Shown here: piece after piece, positions 42,358 through 51,614 of the stretch
Layout: each line of letters starts with the position of its first letter
Numbering within the stretch: the stretch's first letter is position 1
Source of the DNA: JACVRW01 sp963751835
Lineage (GTDB): Bacteria; Actinomycetota; Thermoleophilia; Solirubrobacterales; Thermoleophilaceae
Direction of reading: 5' to 3'
NCBI GenBank assembly: GCA_963751835.1
Contig: CAVVWD010000024.1
Location: 1 to 64,000 of the forward strand
DNA: 64,000 nt
The notes under the pieces: model-generated
The model's database searches: none
What the model was told of the DNA's origin: nothing
The model's input: only the letters and a program-made list of their open reading frames with translations
Translations under genes and position numbers: made by a program

Positions 42358-44326
42358 ATGATCCTCGGGGTGGACGTGGGCGGCACCTTCACGGACGCCG
42401 TCCTGCTGACGGACGACCGCGCGGTCACCGGCAAGGCGCCGACCACGCCCAAGGACCAGTCCGAGGGGGTCGCCAACGCCGTGCGCGAGGCGCTCGCCGC
42501 GGCCGGCGCGGAGGCCGGGGATGTGGAGCGCTTCGTCCACGGCATGACGGTCGGCACGAACGCCCTGCTCGAGGGCAGGGTCGCCAAGACGGCGCTGCTC
42601 GCCACCGAGGGCTTCGTCGACCTCGAGGAGCTCGGCCGCCAGGCCCGCCCGGATCTCTACCGCCTGTGCGCCGGCCACCCGCCGCCGCTGGTTCCCGCCG
42701 AGCTGCGCGTGCCCGTCCCCGAGCGCTGCGGCCCGGACGGCGTCCTGCGCGAGCTCGAGGAGGAAGGGCTCCGCGAGGCGCTCGGCGAGCTCGACGTCGA
42801 GTCCGTGGCGATCTGCCTGCTCTGGGGCTTCCGCCACCCCGACCACGAGCGGCGGGTGGCGGAGCTGGCCGGCGAGTCCCTGCCCGACGCCCACGTCTCC
42901 ACCTCCCACGAGACGGCCGGCGTGTTCCGCGAGTACGAGCGCTGCGCCACCACGGTCGTCGACGCCGCCCTCTCCCCCCTGCTGCGCGGTTACCTCGAGC
43001 GGCTCGCCGAGCGCGCCCGCGACGAGGGGCTCCCGGTGCCCGAGATCATGCTCTCGAGTGGCGGCATCGCCGACTCCGCCACCGCCGCCCGCCACGGCTC
43101 GTGGACCGTCCTGTCCGGGCCGGCCGGCGGCGCCGTCGGCGCCGCGGCGATGTCCGCGCTCGCCGGCGCCGGCGACGTCGTCGGGCTCGACATGGGAGGC
43201 ACGTCCTGCGACGTGTCGGTCGCGCTCGACGGGCGCGTCGAGGTGAGCGGCGGCCGCGAGGTCGGCGGGCGCGCGCTCGCGTTGCCGATGGTCGACGTGC
43301 ACACGGTCGGCGCCGGCGGGGGATCGATCGCCTGGCGCGACGCCGGCGGCGCCCTGCGCGTGGGCCCGCAGTCCGCGGGCGCCGACCCCGGTCCGGCCTG
43401 CTACGGCCGCGGCGGCGAGGAGCCGACGGTCACCGACGCGAATCTGCTGCTCGGCTACCTCGATCCCGGCTCGCCGCTCGCGGGCGGCGTGGAGCTCGAT
43501 CGCGAGGCCGCGGCGCGCGCCGTGGGACGCCTCGGCGAGGAGCTCGGCCTCTCGCTCGAGCAGGCGGCCGCGGGGATCGTGCGGGTGGCCGGCACCGAGA
43601 TGGCGCAGGCCGTGCGGGTGGTGACGGTCGAGCGCGGCGTCGACCCGCGTGACCTGGCGATGGTCGCCTTCGGCGGCGCCGGCCCGTTGCACGCTGCCGC
43701 GATCGCCGAGGAGCTCGGGATGACGCGCGTGGTCGCGCCGGTCGCCTCCGGCGTGCTCTCGGCGCTCGGGCCTGGTCGTCTCCGAGCGCCGACGCGACAT
43801 CGTCGAGAGCGTGCTGCTGGCGGGCGACGACCTGACGAGGGAGAGCGTCGCCGAGATCGTCGCGCGCCTCGGCGAGCGCGGCCGCGAGGAGATGGACGCG
43901 CCCGACGCCGAGCTGCGCGCGACCTACGAGCTGCGCTACGCGGGCCAGGCCTTCGAGCTGGCGATCGAGGGCGAGCTGGAGCCCGATCCGGAAGAGCTGC
44001 GCCGCGACTTCGACGCCGCCCACGAGGAGCGCTACGGCTACGACGATCCCGACGCGCAGCTCGAGCTCGTCACGGTGCGCGTAACGGCGGCCCTGCCGGG
44101 GACCGACCCGCGCGAGACCGAGCCCGAGGATGCCGAGGAGCGCGGGACGCGCGAGCTGCGCTTCGGCGAGAAGCTCGCCGAGGCGAAGGTGCTCGGGCCG
44201 GGCCGCGCGGAGGTCGACGGCCCGGCGATCTTCGAGCTGCCCGGCGCGACGCTCGTGGTGCCGCCCGGCTGGCGGGCCGAGGGCGGCGGCGACGCCGTCG
44301 TGATGGAGAAAGCGGCCGGCGGATGA
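42358..44326 (+). pseudogene. hyuA: hydantoinase/oxoprolinase subunit A (HyuA), broken by one +1 insertion
   Basis: The first frame (42358 to about 43770) has the actin-like ATP-binding motifs ILGVDVGGTFTDAVLL, VHGMTVGTNALLEG, DMGGTSCDVSV and FGGAGPLHAAAIAEEL and ends VLSALG. The second frame continues with VLLAGDDLTRESVAEIV and RYAGQAFELAIEGELE to the stop at 44326. Removing one C at about 43771 joins them as VLSALGLVVSERRRD, giving 655 residues, normal for HyuA. Together with HyuB it forms an ATP-dependent hydantoin/5-oxoproline/acetone-carboxylase-like enzyme. Real substrate unknown. Confidence 0.85.
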
Positions 44327-45825
44327 GCCTCGACCCGATCACGCTCCAGGTGATGGTCGGCGCGCTCAGCGCGGCCTGCGAGGAGATGGGCGTCGTGCTC
44401 GTGCGCTCCGCCCACTCGGCGAACATCAAGGAACGCCGCGACGCCTCGACCGGGCTCTTCGACGCCGAGGGCCAGATGGTCATGCAGGCCGAGCACATCC
44501 CCGTGCACCTCGGGGCGATGCCCGCCTCGGTCGAGGCGGTGCTCGGCGAGGACCACTCGCCGGGCGACGCCTGGATCCTCAACGACCCCTACCGCGGCGG
44601 CACCCACCTGCCGGACATCACGGTCGTGTCACCGCTGTTCGTGGGCGACGAGCTGGCCGGGTTCGCCGCCAGCCGCGCCCACCACGCCGATGTCGGCAGC
44701 GCGGTGCCTGGCAGCCTGCCGGTCGACTCGCGCAAGCTCGAGGACGAGGGCGTCGTGATCTCCCCCACCCGACTGGCGCGCGAGGGGAAGGTCGACGGCG
44801 AGCTGCTCGAGGAGCTGACCTCGCAGATGCGCGGCCCGCGCCAGCGCGAGGCCGACCTGCGCGCGCAGCTCGCCGCGAACCGCTCCGGAGGCGAGCGCCT
44901 CGCCGTCCTGGCCGAGCGGCATGGGCTCGACACCCTGCGCGAGGCCATGAGCGAAACGCTCGACTACGCCGAGCGGCGCACCCGCGCCCGCATCGAGGAC
45001 CTCGAGGACGGCGAGCGGGAGGCGACCGACGTGCTCGAGGCGCCCGGCGAGGACCTCGAGCTGCACGTGCGCGCCACGGTGTCGGGCGACGAGATGGAAC
45101 TCGACTTCTCCGGCAGCGCCGGTCAGTACGACGGCAACCTGAACTGCCCGCTGGCCGTGACCCTGTCCGCGTCCTACTTCGCGCTGCGAGTCCTGACCGA
45201 TCCCGACGTCCCGCCCTGCGCAGGCGCCTACCGGCCGCTGACGGTGACCGTGCCGGAGGGCTCGCTCTTGAACGCGCGCCCGCCGGCCGCCGTCGTGGCA
45301 GGCAACACGGAGACGTCGTCACGGGTCGCCGACCTGGTGCTGAAGGCGTTCGGCCGGGCGCTGGGCCAGGGCACGATGAACAACGTCGCACTCGGCAACG
45401 ACAGCTTCACCTACTACGAGACGCTCGGCGGTGGCCAGGGCGCCTGCCCGGACGCGGACGGCCCGAGCGCGGTACACGTGGCGATGTCGAACACGCTCAA
45501 CACGCCGGTCGAGGCGCTCGAGCTCGAGTTCCCGCTGCGGGCGATCGAGTACGCCGTGCGCCGCGGCTCGGGAGGCGCCGGCAAGCACCACGGCGGCGAC
45601 GGCGTGATCCGCGAGCTCGAGGCGCTGCAGGAGATCGACTACTCGCTGGCAACCGAGCGCCGGCGCCACGCCCCGCCCGGAGCGGAGGGCGGTGAGCCGG
45701 GCGCTCCTGGTAGGAACCTGCTGAACGGGCACGAGCTGCCGTCGAAGGCGTCCGGCACGCTGCGGCCCGGAGATCGTTTGCGAATCGAAACCCCGGGAGG
45801 TGGGGGATTTGGCCGAGAGACCTGA
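44323..45825 (+). CDS. hyuB: hydantoinase/oxoprolinase subunit B (HyuB)
   Basis: A 500-residue HyuB. MSLDPITLQVMVGALSAACE, VVLVRSAHSANIKERRDAST, HIPVHLGAMPASVEAVL and NDPYRGGTHLPDIT are the family landmarks; the end ETPGGGGFG is typical. ATG 44323 overlaps the HyuA stop (ATGA), the standard hyuA-hyuB arrangement. It happens to be in the same frame as the first part of hyuA, so a naive reading shows one 1155-residue fusion, which is wrong. Confidence 0.92.
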   Translation: MSLDPITLQVMVGALSAACEEMGVVLVRSAHSANIKERRDASTGLFDAEGQMVMQAEHIPVHLGAMPASVEAVLGEDHSPGDAWILNDPYRGGTHLPDITVVSPLFVGDELAGFAASRAHHADVGSAVPGSLPVDSRKLEDEGVVISPTRLAREGKVDGELLEELTSQMRGPRQREADLRAQLAANRSGGERLAVLAERHGLDTLREAMSETLDYAERRTRARIEDLEDGEREATDVLEAPGEDLELHVRATVSGDEMELDFSGSAGQYDGNLNCPLAVTLSASYFALRVLTDPDVPPCAGAYRPLTVTVPEGSLLNARPPAAVVAGNTETSSRVADLVLKAFGRALGQGTMNNVALGNDSFTYYETLGGGQGACPDADGPSAVHVAMSNTLNTPVEALELEFPLRAIEYAVRRGSGGAGKHHGGDGVIRELEALQEIDYSLATERRRHAPPGAEGGEPGAPGRNLLNGHELPSKASGTLRPGDRLRIETPGGGGFGRET

Positions 45826-46684
45826 ACGCGTGGCCTTCTTCGGCCTCGGGATCATGGGCGGGCCGATGGCCGCGAACCTGGCCCGAGCCGGCTTCGACCT
45901 GTCGGTCTGGAACCGCACGAGCGAGAAGGCGGAGCGCTTCGCGAGCGAGCACGGCGCCCGCGCCGCCGCGAGTCCCGCGGCGGCGGCCGAGGGCGCGGAC
46001 GCGCTCGTGACGATCCTCCCCGACTCCCCCCAGGTCGAGGCGGTCCTGTTCGGCGACTCGGGAGCGGCGGCGGCGCTCGAGCGAGGCGCCTTGGTCATCG
46101 ACATGTCCACGATCGCGCCAAGCGCGGCGCGGCGGATCGGAGAGCGGCTCGGGGGCGAAGGCCTCGATTTCCTGGAGGCTCCCGTGTCGGGCTCGCGCCC
46201 CAAGGCCGAGGACGGGACGCTCACGATCATGGTCGGCGGCAAGGAGGAGGCGTTCCGGCGTGCCATGCCGCTGTTCGAGGCGATGGGCGAGCTGATCGTG
46301 CACGTCGGCCCCCAGGGTCACGCCCAGATGGCGAAGCTGCTGACGAACACCATGGGCGCCGTGCACGCCGTCGCGCTCGCCGAGTCGGTCGTGGCGGTGC
46401 GCCGGGCGGGCATCGACCCGGATGCATTTCTCGAGGTGGCGGCCGGGAGCGCGGGCAACTCGACGGTGCTCGGCCTCAAGGGCAGGCCGATGTTCGAACG
46501 GAATTTCGAGCCGCTCTTCAAGCTCGAGCACATGCTGAAGGACGTGCGCCACTGCCTAGCCGAGGCGGAGGCGCTCGGAGTCGAGCTGCGTCTCGGCTCG
46601 CTCGTCGAGGGCCTGTACGCGCGGGCGGCCGCGGAGGGTCATGGCGAGGAGGACTTCGCGGCGGTGATAACGGCCGTCGAATAG
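45809..46684 (+). CDS. NAD(P)-dependent beta-hydroxyacid dehydrogenase (HIBADH/tartronate semialdehyde reductase family)
   Basis: A 291-residue dehydrogenase: Rossmann motif VAFFGLGIMGGPMAANLARAG, substrate motif FLEAPVSGSRPKAEDGTL and the catalytic lysine motif GHAQMAKLLTNTMGA. Substrate could be 3-hydroxyisobutyrate, tartronate semialdehyde, glyoxylate or succinic semialdehyde. TTG 45809 is preferred, eight bases after GGGAGG (45795-45800). It overlaps hyuB by 17 bases, so it is part of that operon and may act on a product of the hydantoinase-like pathway. Confidence 0.87.
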   Translation: MAERPERVAFFGLGIMGGPMAANLARAGFDLSVWNRTSEKAERFASEHGARAAASPAAAAEGADALVTILPDSPQVEAVLFGDSGAAAALERGALVIDMSTIAPSAARRIGERLGGEGLDFLEAPVSGSRPKAEDGTLTIMVGGKEEAFRRAMPLFEAMGELIVHVGPQGHAQMAKLLTNTMGAVHAVALAESVVAVRRAGIDPDAFLEVAAGSAGNSTVLGLKGRPMFERNFEPLFKLEHMLKDVRHCLAEAEALGVELRLGSLVEGLYARAAAEGHGEEDFAAVITAVE

Positions 46685-46819
46685 GCCCCCGAGAATGTTG
46701 CATTCGCCACGAAATTTCCCTTGCGTAAGCGGCTTGCGTTCGCAACAATGGCCGCCCGCGCCCCCCTCGAATCACCGGAGCTGAACTTCTGGGCGCGGCT
46801 GTGGAGGTTTCTCTCGTCT

Positions 46820-47449
46820 ATGCCAGTTGCATTGAAGGAATGGGCGGTTACCGTGCGCGCCCTTGCGGAGGGCGAGCAACTCGTCACGCTCCGCAAGGGT
46901 GGGATCCGTGAGGAGAACAAGCATTTCGAGATCGAGCACGACCGCTTCTTCCTCTATCCGACCTTTGACCACCAGCGCAACGACCTGATCCGGCAGTCCC
47001 ACCTGCCGGAGCTTGCCCGCGCGCTCGAAGAGGGCGTGTGGCCGGAGGACGAGCCTCCCGCTGAGGCGCTCATCCAGGACGGCGGCATCCCGCAGCCGGA
47101 TCGTGTGCGTATCCGCGCGTGGGCCGAGGTCGCGTCGAGCTACCTGATCACCGACCCACGCTGCATCGACGCCCTGTCGCCCTACTACATCTGGACCACT
47201 GACTACGCGGAGAAGCGCCTGCACTGGAAGCGCCGCCATCCCCTCCACGTGATGCTGCTGCGCACCTACCGGATCCCGCGCCCGGTCACGGTCAAGGTCC
47301 GCCCCGAGTACCACGGCTGCCGGTCCTGGCTCGAGCTCTACCGCCCGCTGCCCTTCGAGGGGACGCCGGTCCTCTCGGACGAGGAGTTCGAGCGCGCCTC
47401 GGAGGAGATCGAGGCGATCGCGTCGGACGCCGTGCCGGTTTTGGCTTAG
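46820..47449 (+). CDS. DUF1802 family protein
   Basis: 209 residues matching the DUF1802 pattern: ALKEWAVTVRALAEGEQLVTLRKGGI at the start, FFLYPTFDHQRNDLIRQSHLPEL and a later WKRRHPLHVMLLRTYRIPRPV block. Function of the family is unknown. ATG 46820 has GGAGG twelve bases upstream; the frame is open to 46721 and an in-frame ATG lies near 46748, so the start is uncertain. The upstream region has small palindromes GAATG-TTG-CATTC (46693-46705) and TTGCG-TT-CGCAA (46734-46745). Confidence 0.75.
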   Translation: MPVALKEWAVTVRALAEGEQLVTLRKGGIREENKHFEIEHDRFFLYPTFDHQRNDLIRQSHLPELARALEEGVWPEDEPPAEALIQDGGIPQPDRVRIRAWAEVASSYLITDPRCIDALSPYYIWTTDYAEKRLHWKRRHPLHVMLLRTYRIPRPVTVKVRPEYHGCRSWLELYRPLPFEGTPVLSDEEFERASEEIEAIASDAVPVLA

Positions 47450-47801
47450 CGGCTTCGGTTCACTCGCGTTCGGTTGGGGATTGCTCGGCGGGGTGGCGCT
47501 GGGTCGGTCTGGCGTATGGGCTGGTAAGGGGTGTTGGTTGGGCGGCCGCGGCGAGCCGGGCGTAATCGAAGATTGTTCGGCCGCTCGGCCCGGGCAGTCG
47601 CGAGCTGTCCTGGACTAGTGGTCCAGGAGACCGTCGACGCAGGACGATTGCGCCGGGTGCCGGGCGAGAGCGCCGCCGGTGCCGATGACGATTCGACAAG
47701 TCCAGGGTCAGCCGAAGATTGTTCGGCAGGAGAGCCTGTGCGGCCGCTGTCCACACACCCTTCCCCAGCCCTGGCCCGGCCGGCGGAGACCAACCCCCGG
47801 C
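47450..47801. other. 352-base gene-free interval with short repeats and hairpins
   Basis: Downstream of DUF1802 and of the convergent propeller gene. CGAAGATTGTTCGG occurs twice (47567-47580 and 47713-47726); the second copy is a hairpin GCCGAA-GATTG-TTCGGC (47711-47727). Between them is TCCTGGAC-TAGTG-GTCCAGGA (47608-47628). Frames open on the minus strand but show no family, no start signal and atypical composition. It may be a non-coding RNA or a decayed repeat element. Confidence 0.5.
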
Positions 47802-49004
47802 TCAGCCGGGGCAGCACCAGCCCGACAGGCGCGGGAAGCCCGCCCCCGTCGCACCCGGATCGAGCTGGCGCGAGACGCCCGCAAACGCCCGCGGGCGCCG
47901 CCCGCCGACGAGCAGCCACTGGTTCGCCTCGGGCCAGCCGACGAGCAGGCGACGCCCGTTCGGCGACCAGGCGAGGTCGCTGAAGGTGCCGGAGCCGGTG
48001 AAGAGCTGGCGGGGCCCGGCGCCCGCCCGGTCGAGTCGCAGCGAGAGCACCGACGAGACGTCGTGCCGCGTGACGGCGACCGCCGCCCGCCTGCCGGCCG
48101 GATGAACGGCCAGCGCTCGGGCCCGCCCGCCGGCCGGCAGCACACGCTTCCCGAGCAGCCTGCCGTCACGTCCGTAGACCCGTAGCGAGCCGCGAAGCAG
48201 CACGACGAGGCGCCGGCCGTCGCGGGTCCAGGCGAGTGCCACGGGCGCGCCGCCGGTTCGAGCCGACCAGAGCCGGCGGCCGCTGTCGGCGTCCACCGTC
48301 AGCACCGCGGCGGAGCCGCCCGCGGCGAAGGTCAGCACGTAGCCCCGCCCCGGCCTCCAAGCGGGTGTCAGGCGGGCCGCGCGGCGCGCAACCAGGTGGT
48401 CGAGCCGGCCGCTTCCGTCTACCACGCGCACGGACGCGCCCGCCCGGGCGCGCTCGAGGTAGGCGACCCGGAAGCCGTCCCCCGGTGACCAGGCCGGATC
48501 GCTGAGCCGTCCGGGCCGTGCCAGCGACCAGCGCGGCTCGCCGTCCGGCTCCACCGCCGTGATCCGGTGCCCGTGGGTCCCGATCACGAACAGCCCGTTG
48601 GGCGACCAGCCGACCTCCGAGTAGTCGCCCAGCCGGCGCATTCCTCCGCCCGGGTTGACCACCCACGCCCCCGAGTCGGAGACCGCGAGCAGCCTGCCGC
48701 CGCCGGGGAAGCCGCGCAGCGTGGGCTGAGTCTCCTCGGGGCCGAGCCCGATCCGCTTCTGGATCCACTCGCCCATCTCGGCTCCGGCGGGCGTCAGAGC
48801 CGCGGCGAGCCCGGCTGCCAGTAGTGCCGCGACCAGCACGAGCCGGAGCACCGGTCGCCGGGGGCGCCCGCCATGTCCGAGGTCGGCGCGCTCGGCGATG
48901 GCCGCCTCGACGACGGCCCAGCTGCGCCGCCCGGCCGCCAGCTCGCCGGGCGCCGCGTGCTCGCGCAGCTCGCTCCGCAGCCGCTTCTCGAGCGCCCGGC
49001 TCAC
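47802..49004 (-). CDS. membrane-anchored beta-propeller (WD40/TolB-like) protein paired with an ECF sigma factor
   Basis: A 400-residue protein. Residues 1-55 are cytoplasmic and helical (LEKRLRSELREHAAPGE), one helix follows (about 57-78; LRLVLVAALLAAGLAAAL), then an extracytoplasmic six- to seven-bladed propeller with repeated [AG]WSP-type blades (VGWSPNGLFV, PAWSPGDGFRV, LAWTRDGRRLVV, LAWSPNGRRLLV). GTG 49004 overlaps the sigma gene stop by four bases and has GGAGG upstream. By position and topology it could act as the anti-sigma/sensor, although no zinc-anti-sigma motif is present. Confidence 0.8.
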   Translation of the reverse strand: MSRALEKRLRSELREHAAPGELAAGRRSWAVVEAAIAERADLGHGGRPRRPVLRLVLVAALLAAGLAAALTPAGAEMGEWIQKRIGLGPEETQPTLRGFPGGGRLLAVSDSGAWVVNPGGGMRRLGDYSEVGWSPNGLFVIGTHGHRITAVEPDGEPRWSLARPGRLSDPAWSPGDGFRVAYLERARAGASVRVVDGSGRLDHLVARRAARLTPAWRPGRGYVLTFAAGGSAAVLTVDADSGRRLWSARTGGAPVALAWTRDGRRLVVLLRGSLRVYGRDGRLLGKRVLPAGGRARALAVHPAGRRAAVAVTRHDVSSVLSLRLDRAGAGPRQLFTGSGTFSDLAWSPNGRRLLVGWPEANQWLLVGGRRPRAFAGVSRQLDPGATGAGFPRLSGWCCPG

Positions 49005-49648
49005 CGCGGTTCCTCCACGGGGTCCGCCTCCAGGACTTCCGCCAGCCGGTCGAGCGCCCGCCGGAGCCTCGAGTTGACGGTCCCGCGCGGAAGCTCGAGC
49101 GCGCGGGCGATCTCGCCGGGCGTGTAGTCGAACAGGTAGCGCAACGCGACTACCGCCCGCTGCTCGGGCCCCAGCCCGCGCAGCGCCTCGAGGACCTGGT
49201 CCGAGAACGGGAGCGAAGGCTCGTCGGGAGGGGCCTCCTCGGTCTCGCCCGCGGCCGCATCCACCTCGCGGCGGAGCGCCCGCGCTCGTGCCACATCGAT
49301 CGCGCGGTTCACCACGATCCGGTGCATCCAGGGCCCGAACGGCCGCCGCCGGTCGAAGCGGTGGAGCGCGCGCAGCGCGGCGAGGAACGCCTCCTGGGCG
49401 ATGTCCTCCGCCGCGGCCGCGTCGTGGACCACGAGGTAGGCGGCGCGATAGGCGCGCGGCCACTCCCTGCGAAAGAGCTCGTCGACCGCTTCGGCCGAGC
49501 CGCGCTGCGCCTCGCGCACCAGGCGGCGCTCGCGGAGCGCTCGTGCCTCTCCGCCGGCCACACGCGCAAACAGGCCCGACCCGCCGCGCGCGGCGGGCAG
49601 CAGGGCCGCGGGCCGGTCCTCGCTCACACTGGCCGCAGAGCTTCGCAT
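49001..49648 (-). CDS. ECF RNA polymerase sigma factor
   Basis: A 215-residue sigma-70 family protein with region 2 (AYRAAYLVVHDAAAAEDIAQEAFLAAL, with RPFGPWMHRIVVNRAID) and region 4 (GLGPEQRAVVALRYLFDYTPGEIARAL then GTVNSRLRRALDRLAEVL). No region 1.1 or 3. The N-terminal 35 residues before region 2 are Ala/Arg-rich. ATG 49648 is used; GTG 49657 is possible. Translation is coupled to the propeller gene. It is divergent from the 49702 gene, 53 bases away, and the shared region may hold its own target promoter. Confidence 0.92.
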   Translation of the reverse strand: MRSSAASVSEDRPAALLPAARGGSGLFARVAGGEARALRERRLVREAQRGSAEAVDELFRREWPRAYRAAYLVVHDAAAAEDIAQEAFLAALRALHRFDRRRPFGPWMHRIVVNRAIDVARARALRREVDAAAGETEEAPPDEPSLPFSDQVLEALRGLGPEQRAVVALRYLFDYTPGEIARALELPRGTVNSRLRRALDRLAEVLEADPVEEPR

Positions 49649-49701
49649 GCGCTTCACCCGCAGTCACTACGGGCGTGGCCGTCTGAGAGGTCCCGCCCAT
49701 C

Positions 49702-50472
49702 GTGCAAGAGTTCGGGCGCGTGCCCTGGGTCGAGTCCCACTCCCCCTCCTTCTCGGCGCGCCACGACTCCTCCCAGGCCGCCGAGGCCGCCGGGGTGCTC
49801 GACTCGCTCGAGGTGTTCCGCGCGGAGCTCGAGCGCCTCTTCGCGGAGGTGCCCGCGGAGATCGCGGTGGTGCTCCACCCCCGCTCGGCCGCGCTCACGC
49901 TCGCCCACCCCTGGTTGCCGCTCGCCCGCCGGGTGAGCGCACCGGCCGGTCGCCGCTACTTCGCGGGCTGGTTCTCGGAGACGGACATCCACGTGCTCTC
50001 TCCGCCCGCGCTCGCGCGCCGCGCCTCGAACGTCGAGGGCTCCCGCGAGGCTCTCCTGCTCACGCCCCTGCACGAGTACGCGCACGTCGTGATCGGCGCC
50101 AACAACCCCGACCTTCCGCCGCCCTTCTCGCTCGCCGCCTTCCGCGGCTACGTGCGCTGGGCCTGGCTGTGCGAGGGCGCCGCCACCTGGCTCTCTGGGC
50201 AGACCCCCCACCTGCGCGCCGCGATCGTCCGGCGCCTGCGCGAGGGCGGACGGCCCGACTTCCCGCCGGCCGCGCCGGACGCGATGCTGCTGGGCGGGAC
50301 GATCTTCGAGGTACTCGCGCGCGAGGCCGGCACTCGCGCCGCAGCGCGGCTCGCCACGAGCCCGCTGGAGCGCGGCCCGCGCTCGCTGCTGGTGGACGCC
50401 TTCGGCCGTCAGGCCGCCGCCGTCGAGCGTGACTGGCGCGCGGAGCTCGACTCGCTGTCCGCGTCCGCCTGA
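49702..50472 (+). CDS. putative gluzincin-type metallopeptidase
   Basis: A 256-residue protein with TPLHEYAHVVIGA (H-E-x-x-H, near residue 125) and a downstream Glu in WLCEGAATWLSGQ about 37 residues later, the arrangement of MA-clan gluzincins (peptidase MA-like). No signal peptide, so probably cytoplasmic. GTG 49702 with AGAGG about 12 bases upstream. Substrate unknown. Confidence 0.7.
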   Translation: MQEFGRVPWVESHSPSFSARHDSSQAAEAAGVLDSLEVFRAELERLFAEVPAEIAVVLHPRSAALTLAHPWLPLARRVSAPAGRRYFAGWFSETDIHVLSPPALARRASNVEGSREALLLTPLHEYAHVVIGANNPDLPPPFSLAAFRGYVRWAWLCEGAATWLSGQTPHLRAAIVRRLREGGRPDFPPAAPDAMLLGGTIFEVLAREAGTRAAARLATSPLERGPRSLLVDAFGRQAAAVERDWRAELDSLSASA

Positions 50473-50498
50473 CCGAGGCGCGGCGCCACGGCTCGCGG

Positions 50499-51614
50499 TT
50501 ACAGGCCGAGCGTCTTGGCGATGATGTTCTTCTGGATCTCGGAGGTGCCGCCGTAGATCGTCGTGACCACGGCGGTGCGCAGGTGGCGCTCCATCGGGTA
50601 CTCGTTGGCGTAGCCGTAGCCGCCCATCACCTGCACGCCCTCGAGCGCGCAGCGCTTGGCCAGCTCGGTGGCCGCCAGCTTCGCCATCGAGGCCTCCTGC
50701 GGGAGCATGCGGCTCGGATCCTCGTCGGTCAGCGCCGCCACCCAGCGCACCAGGAGGCGCACCTGCGCGATCTCGGTGGCGAGCTCGGCGAACCTGTGGG
50801 CGATCGCCTGAAAGCTGCCCACCGGCCGGCCGAACTGCTTGCGCTCCTTGGCGTACGCGAGCGCATCGTCGAACGTGCGCTGGGCGAGCCCGAGTGCGGT
50901 GGCCGCCAGGATCGTGCGCTCGTAGTTGAGCCCCGCCATCAGCTGCGTCCAGCCGCCGCCCTCGGTGCCCAGCAGCGCGTCCTCGGGCACGCGCACCCCG
51001 TCGAGGTGGATCTCGTTGGTCTCCTCGCCGCCGAGCGTCTGGATCGGCGTGAGCGTCATCCCCTCCGCGTCGCGCGGCACGAGGATCATCGACATGTCGT
51101 CGTGGCGCTCGCCCGGGCCGGTCCGGCAGACGATCAGGATGTGGCTCGCGCGATGCGCGTACGAGCACCACATCTTGGCGCCGTCGAGCACCCAGTCCCC
51201 GTTGTCGCGCCGGGCGCGCGTCTTCAGGGCGGCCACGTCCGAGCCGGCGTCGGGCTCGGACATCGCGATCGCGAGCGTCCCGCCCTTGACCACGCGCCCG
51301 AACAGGTCGCGCTTCTGATCCTCGCTCCCGAAGCGGTTGAGAGCACCCACCACGATCAGCGTCACCCCGTAGCCGCCGATCGGGATGCCGCCGAGGGTGG
51401 TCTCCTCGAGGAACAGCGTCGCGTCCAGGAAGCTGCCGCCGGAGCCGCCGTACTCCTCGGGGATCTGGAGCCCGTACCAGCCGAGCTCGCCCATGCGCGC
51501 GGCCACGGCGGGGTCGTGCCCGTCATGTTCGGGCCGCTCGAAGCGCTCGCGCTCCGCGAAGTCGCGGATCGCGGCGACGAACGCCTGCTGCTCGTCCGTC
51601 AGGCCGGTCGTCAC
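50499..51614 (-). CDS. acyl-CoA dehydrogenase
   Basis: A 371-residue FAD-dependent dehydrogenase. Motifs: YGGSGGSFLDATLFLEE, AMSEPDAGSDVAALKTRA (flavin-binding signature), FAELATEIAQVRLLV and VQVMGGYGYANEYPMERHLR with the C-terminal IYGGTSEIQKNIIAKTLGL. GTG 51614 overlaps the stop of the upstream acyl-CoA dehydrogenase by four bases. The pair probably acts on one pathway (fatty or branched acyl-CoA, or a two-subunit enzyme as in steroid catabolism). Confidence 0.92.
   Translation of the reverse strand: MTTGLTDEQQAFVAAIRDFAERERFERPEHDGHDPAVAARMGELGWYGLQIPEEYGGSGGSFLDATLFLEETTLGGIPIGGYGVTLIVVGALNRFGSEDQKRDLFGRVVKGGTLAIAMSEPDAGSDVAALKTRARRDNGDWVLDGAKMWCSYAHRASHILIVCRTGPGERHDDMSMILVPRDAEGMTLTPIQTLGGEETNEIHLDGVRVPEDALLGTEGGGWTQLMAGLNYERTILAATALGLAQRTFDDALAYAKERKQFGRPVGSFQAIAHRFAELATEIAQVRLLVRWVAALTDEDPSRMLPQEASMAKLAATELAKRCALEGVQVMGGYGYANEYPMERHLRTAVVTTIYGGTSEIQKNIIAKTLGL

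Noticed and set aside
42358..45825. A 1155-residue HyuA-HyuB fusion protein
   Set aside because: Residues after about 471 are arginine-rich nonsense until HyuB begins; the true HyuA end is in another frame (43811-44326), so this is a frameshift artefact, not a fusion.
47446..47919. Minus-strand frames of 98-157 residues in the 47.4-47.9 kb interval
   Set aside because: No start signal, no family pattern, and one frame runs antisense through the end of the propeller gene; treated as non-coding.
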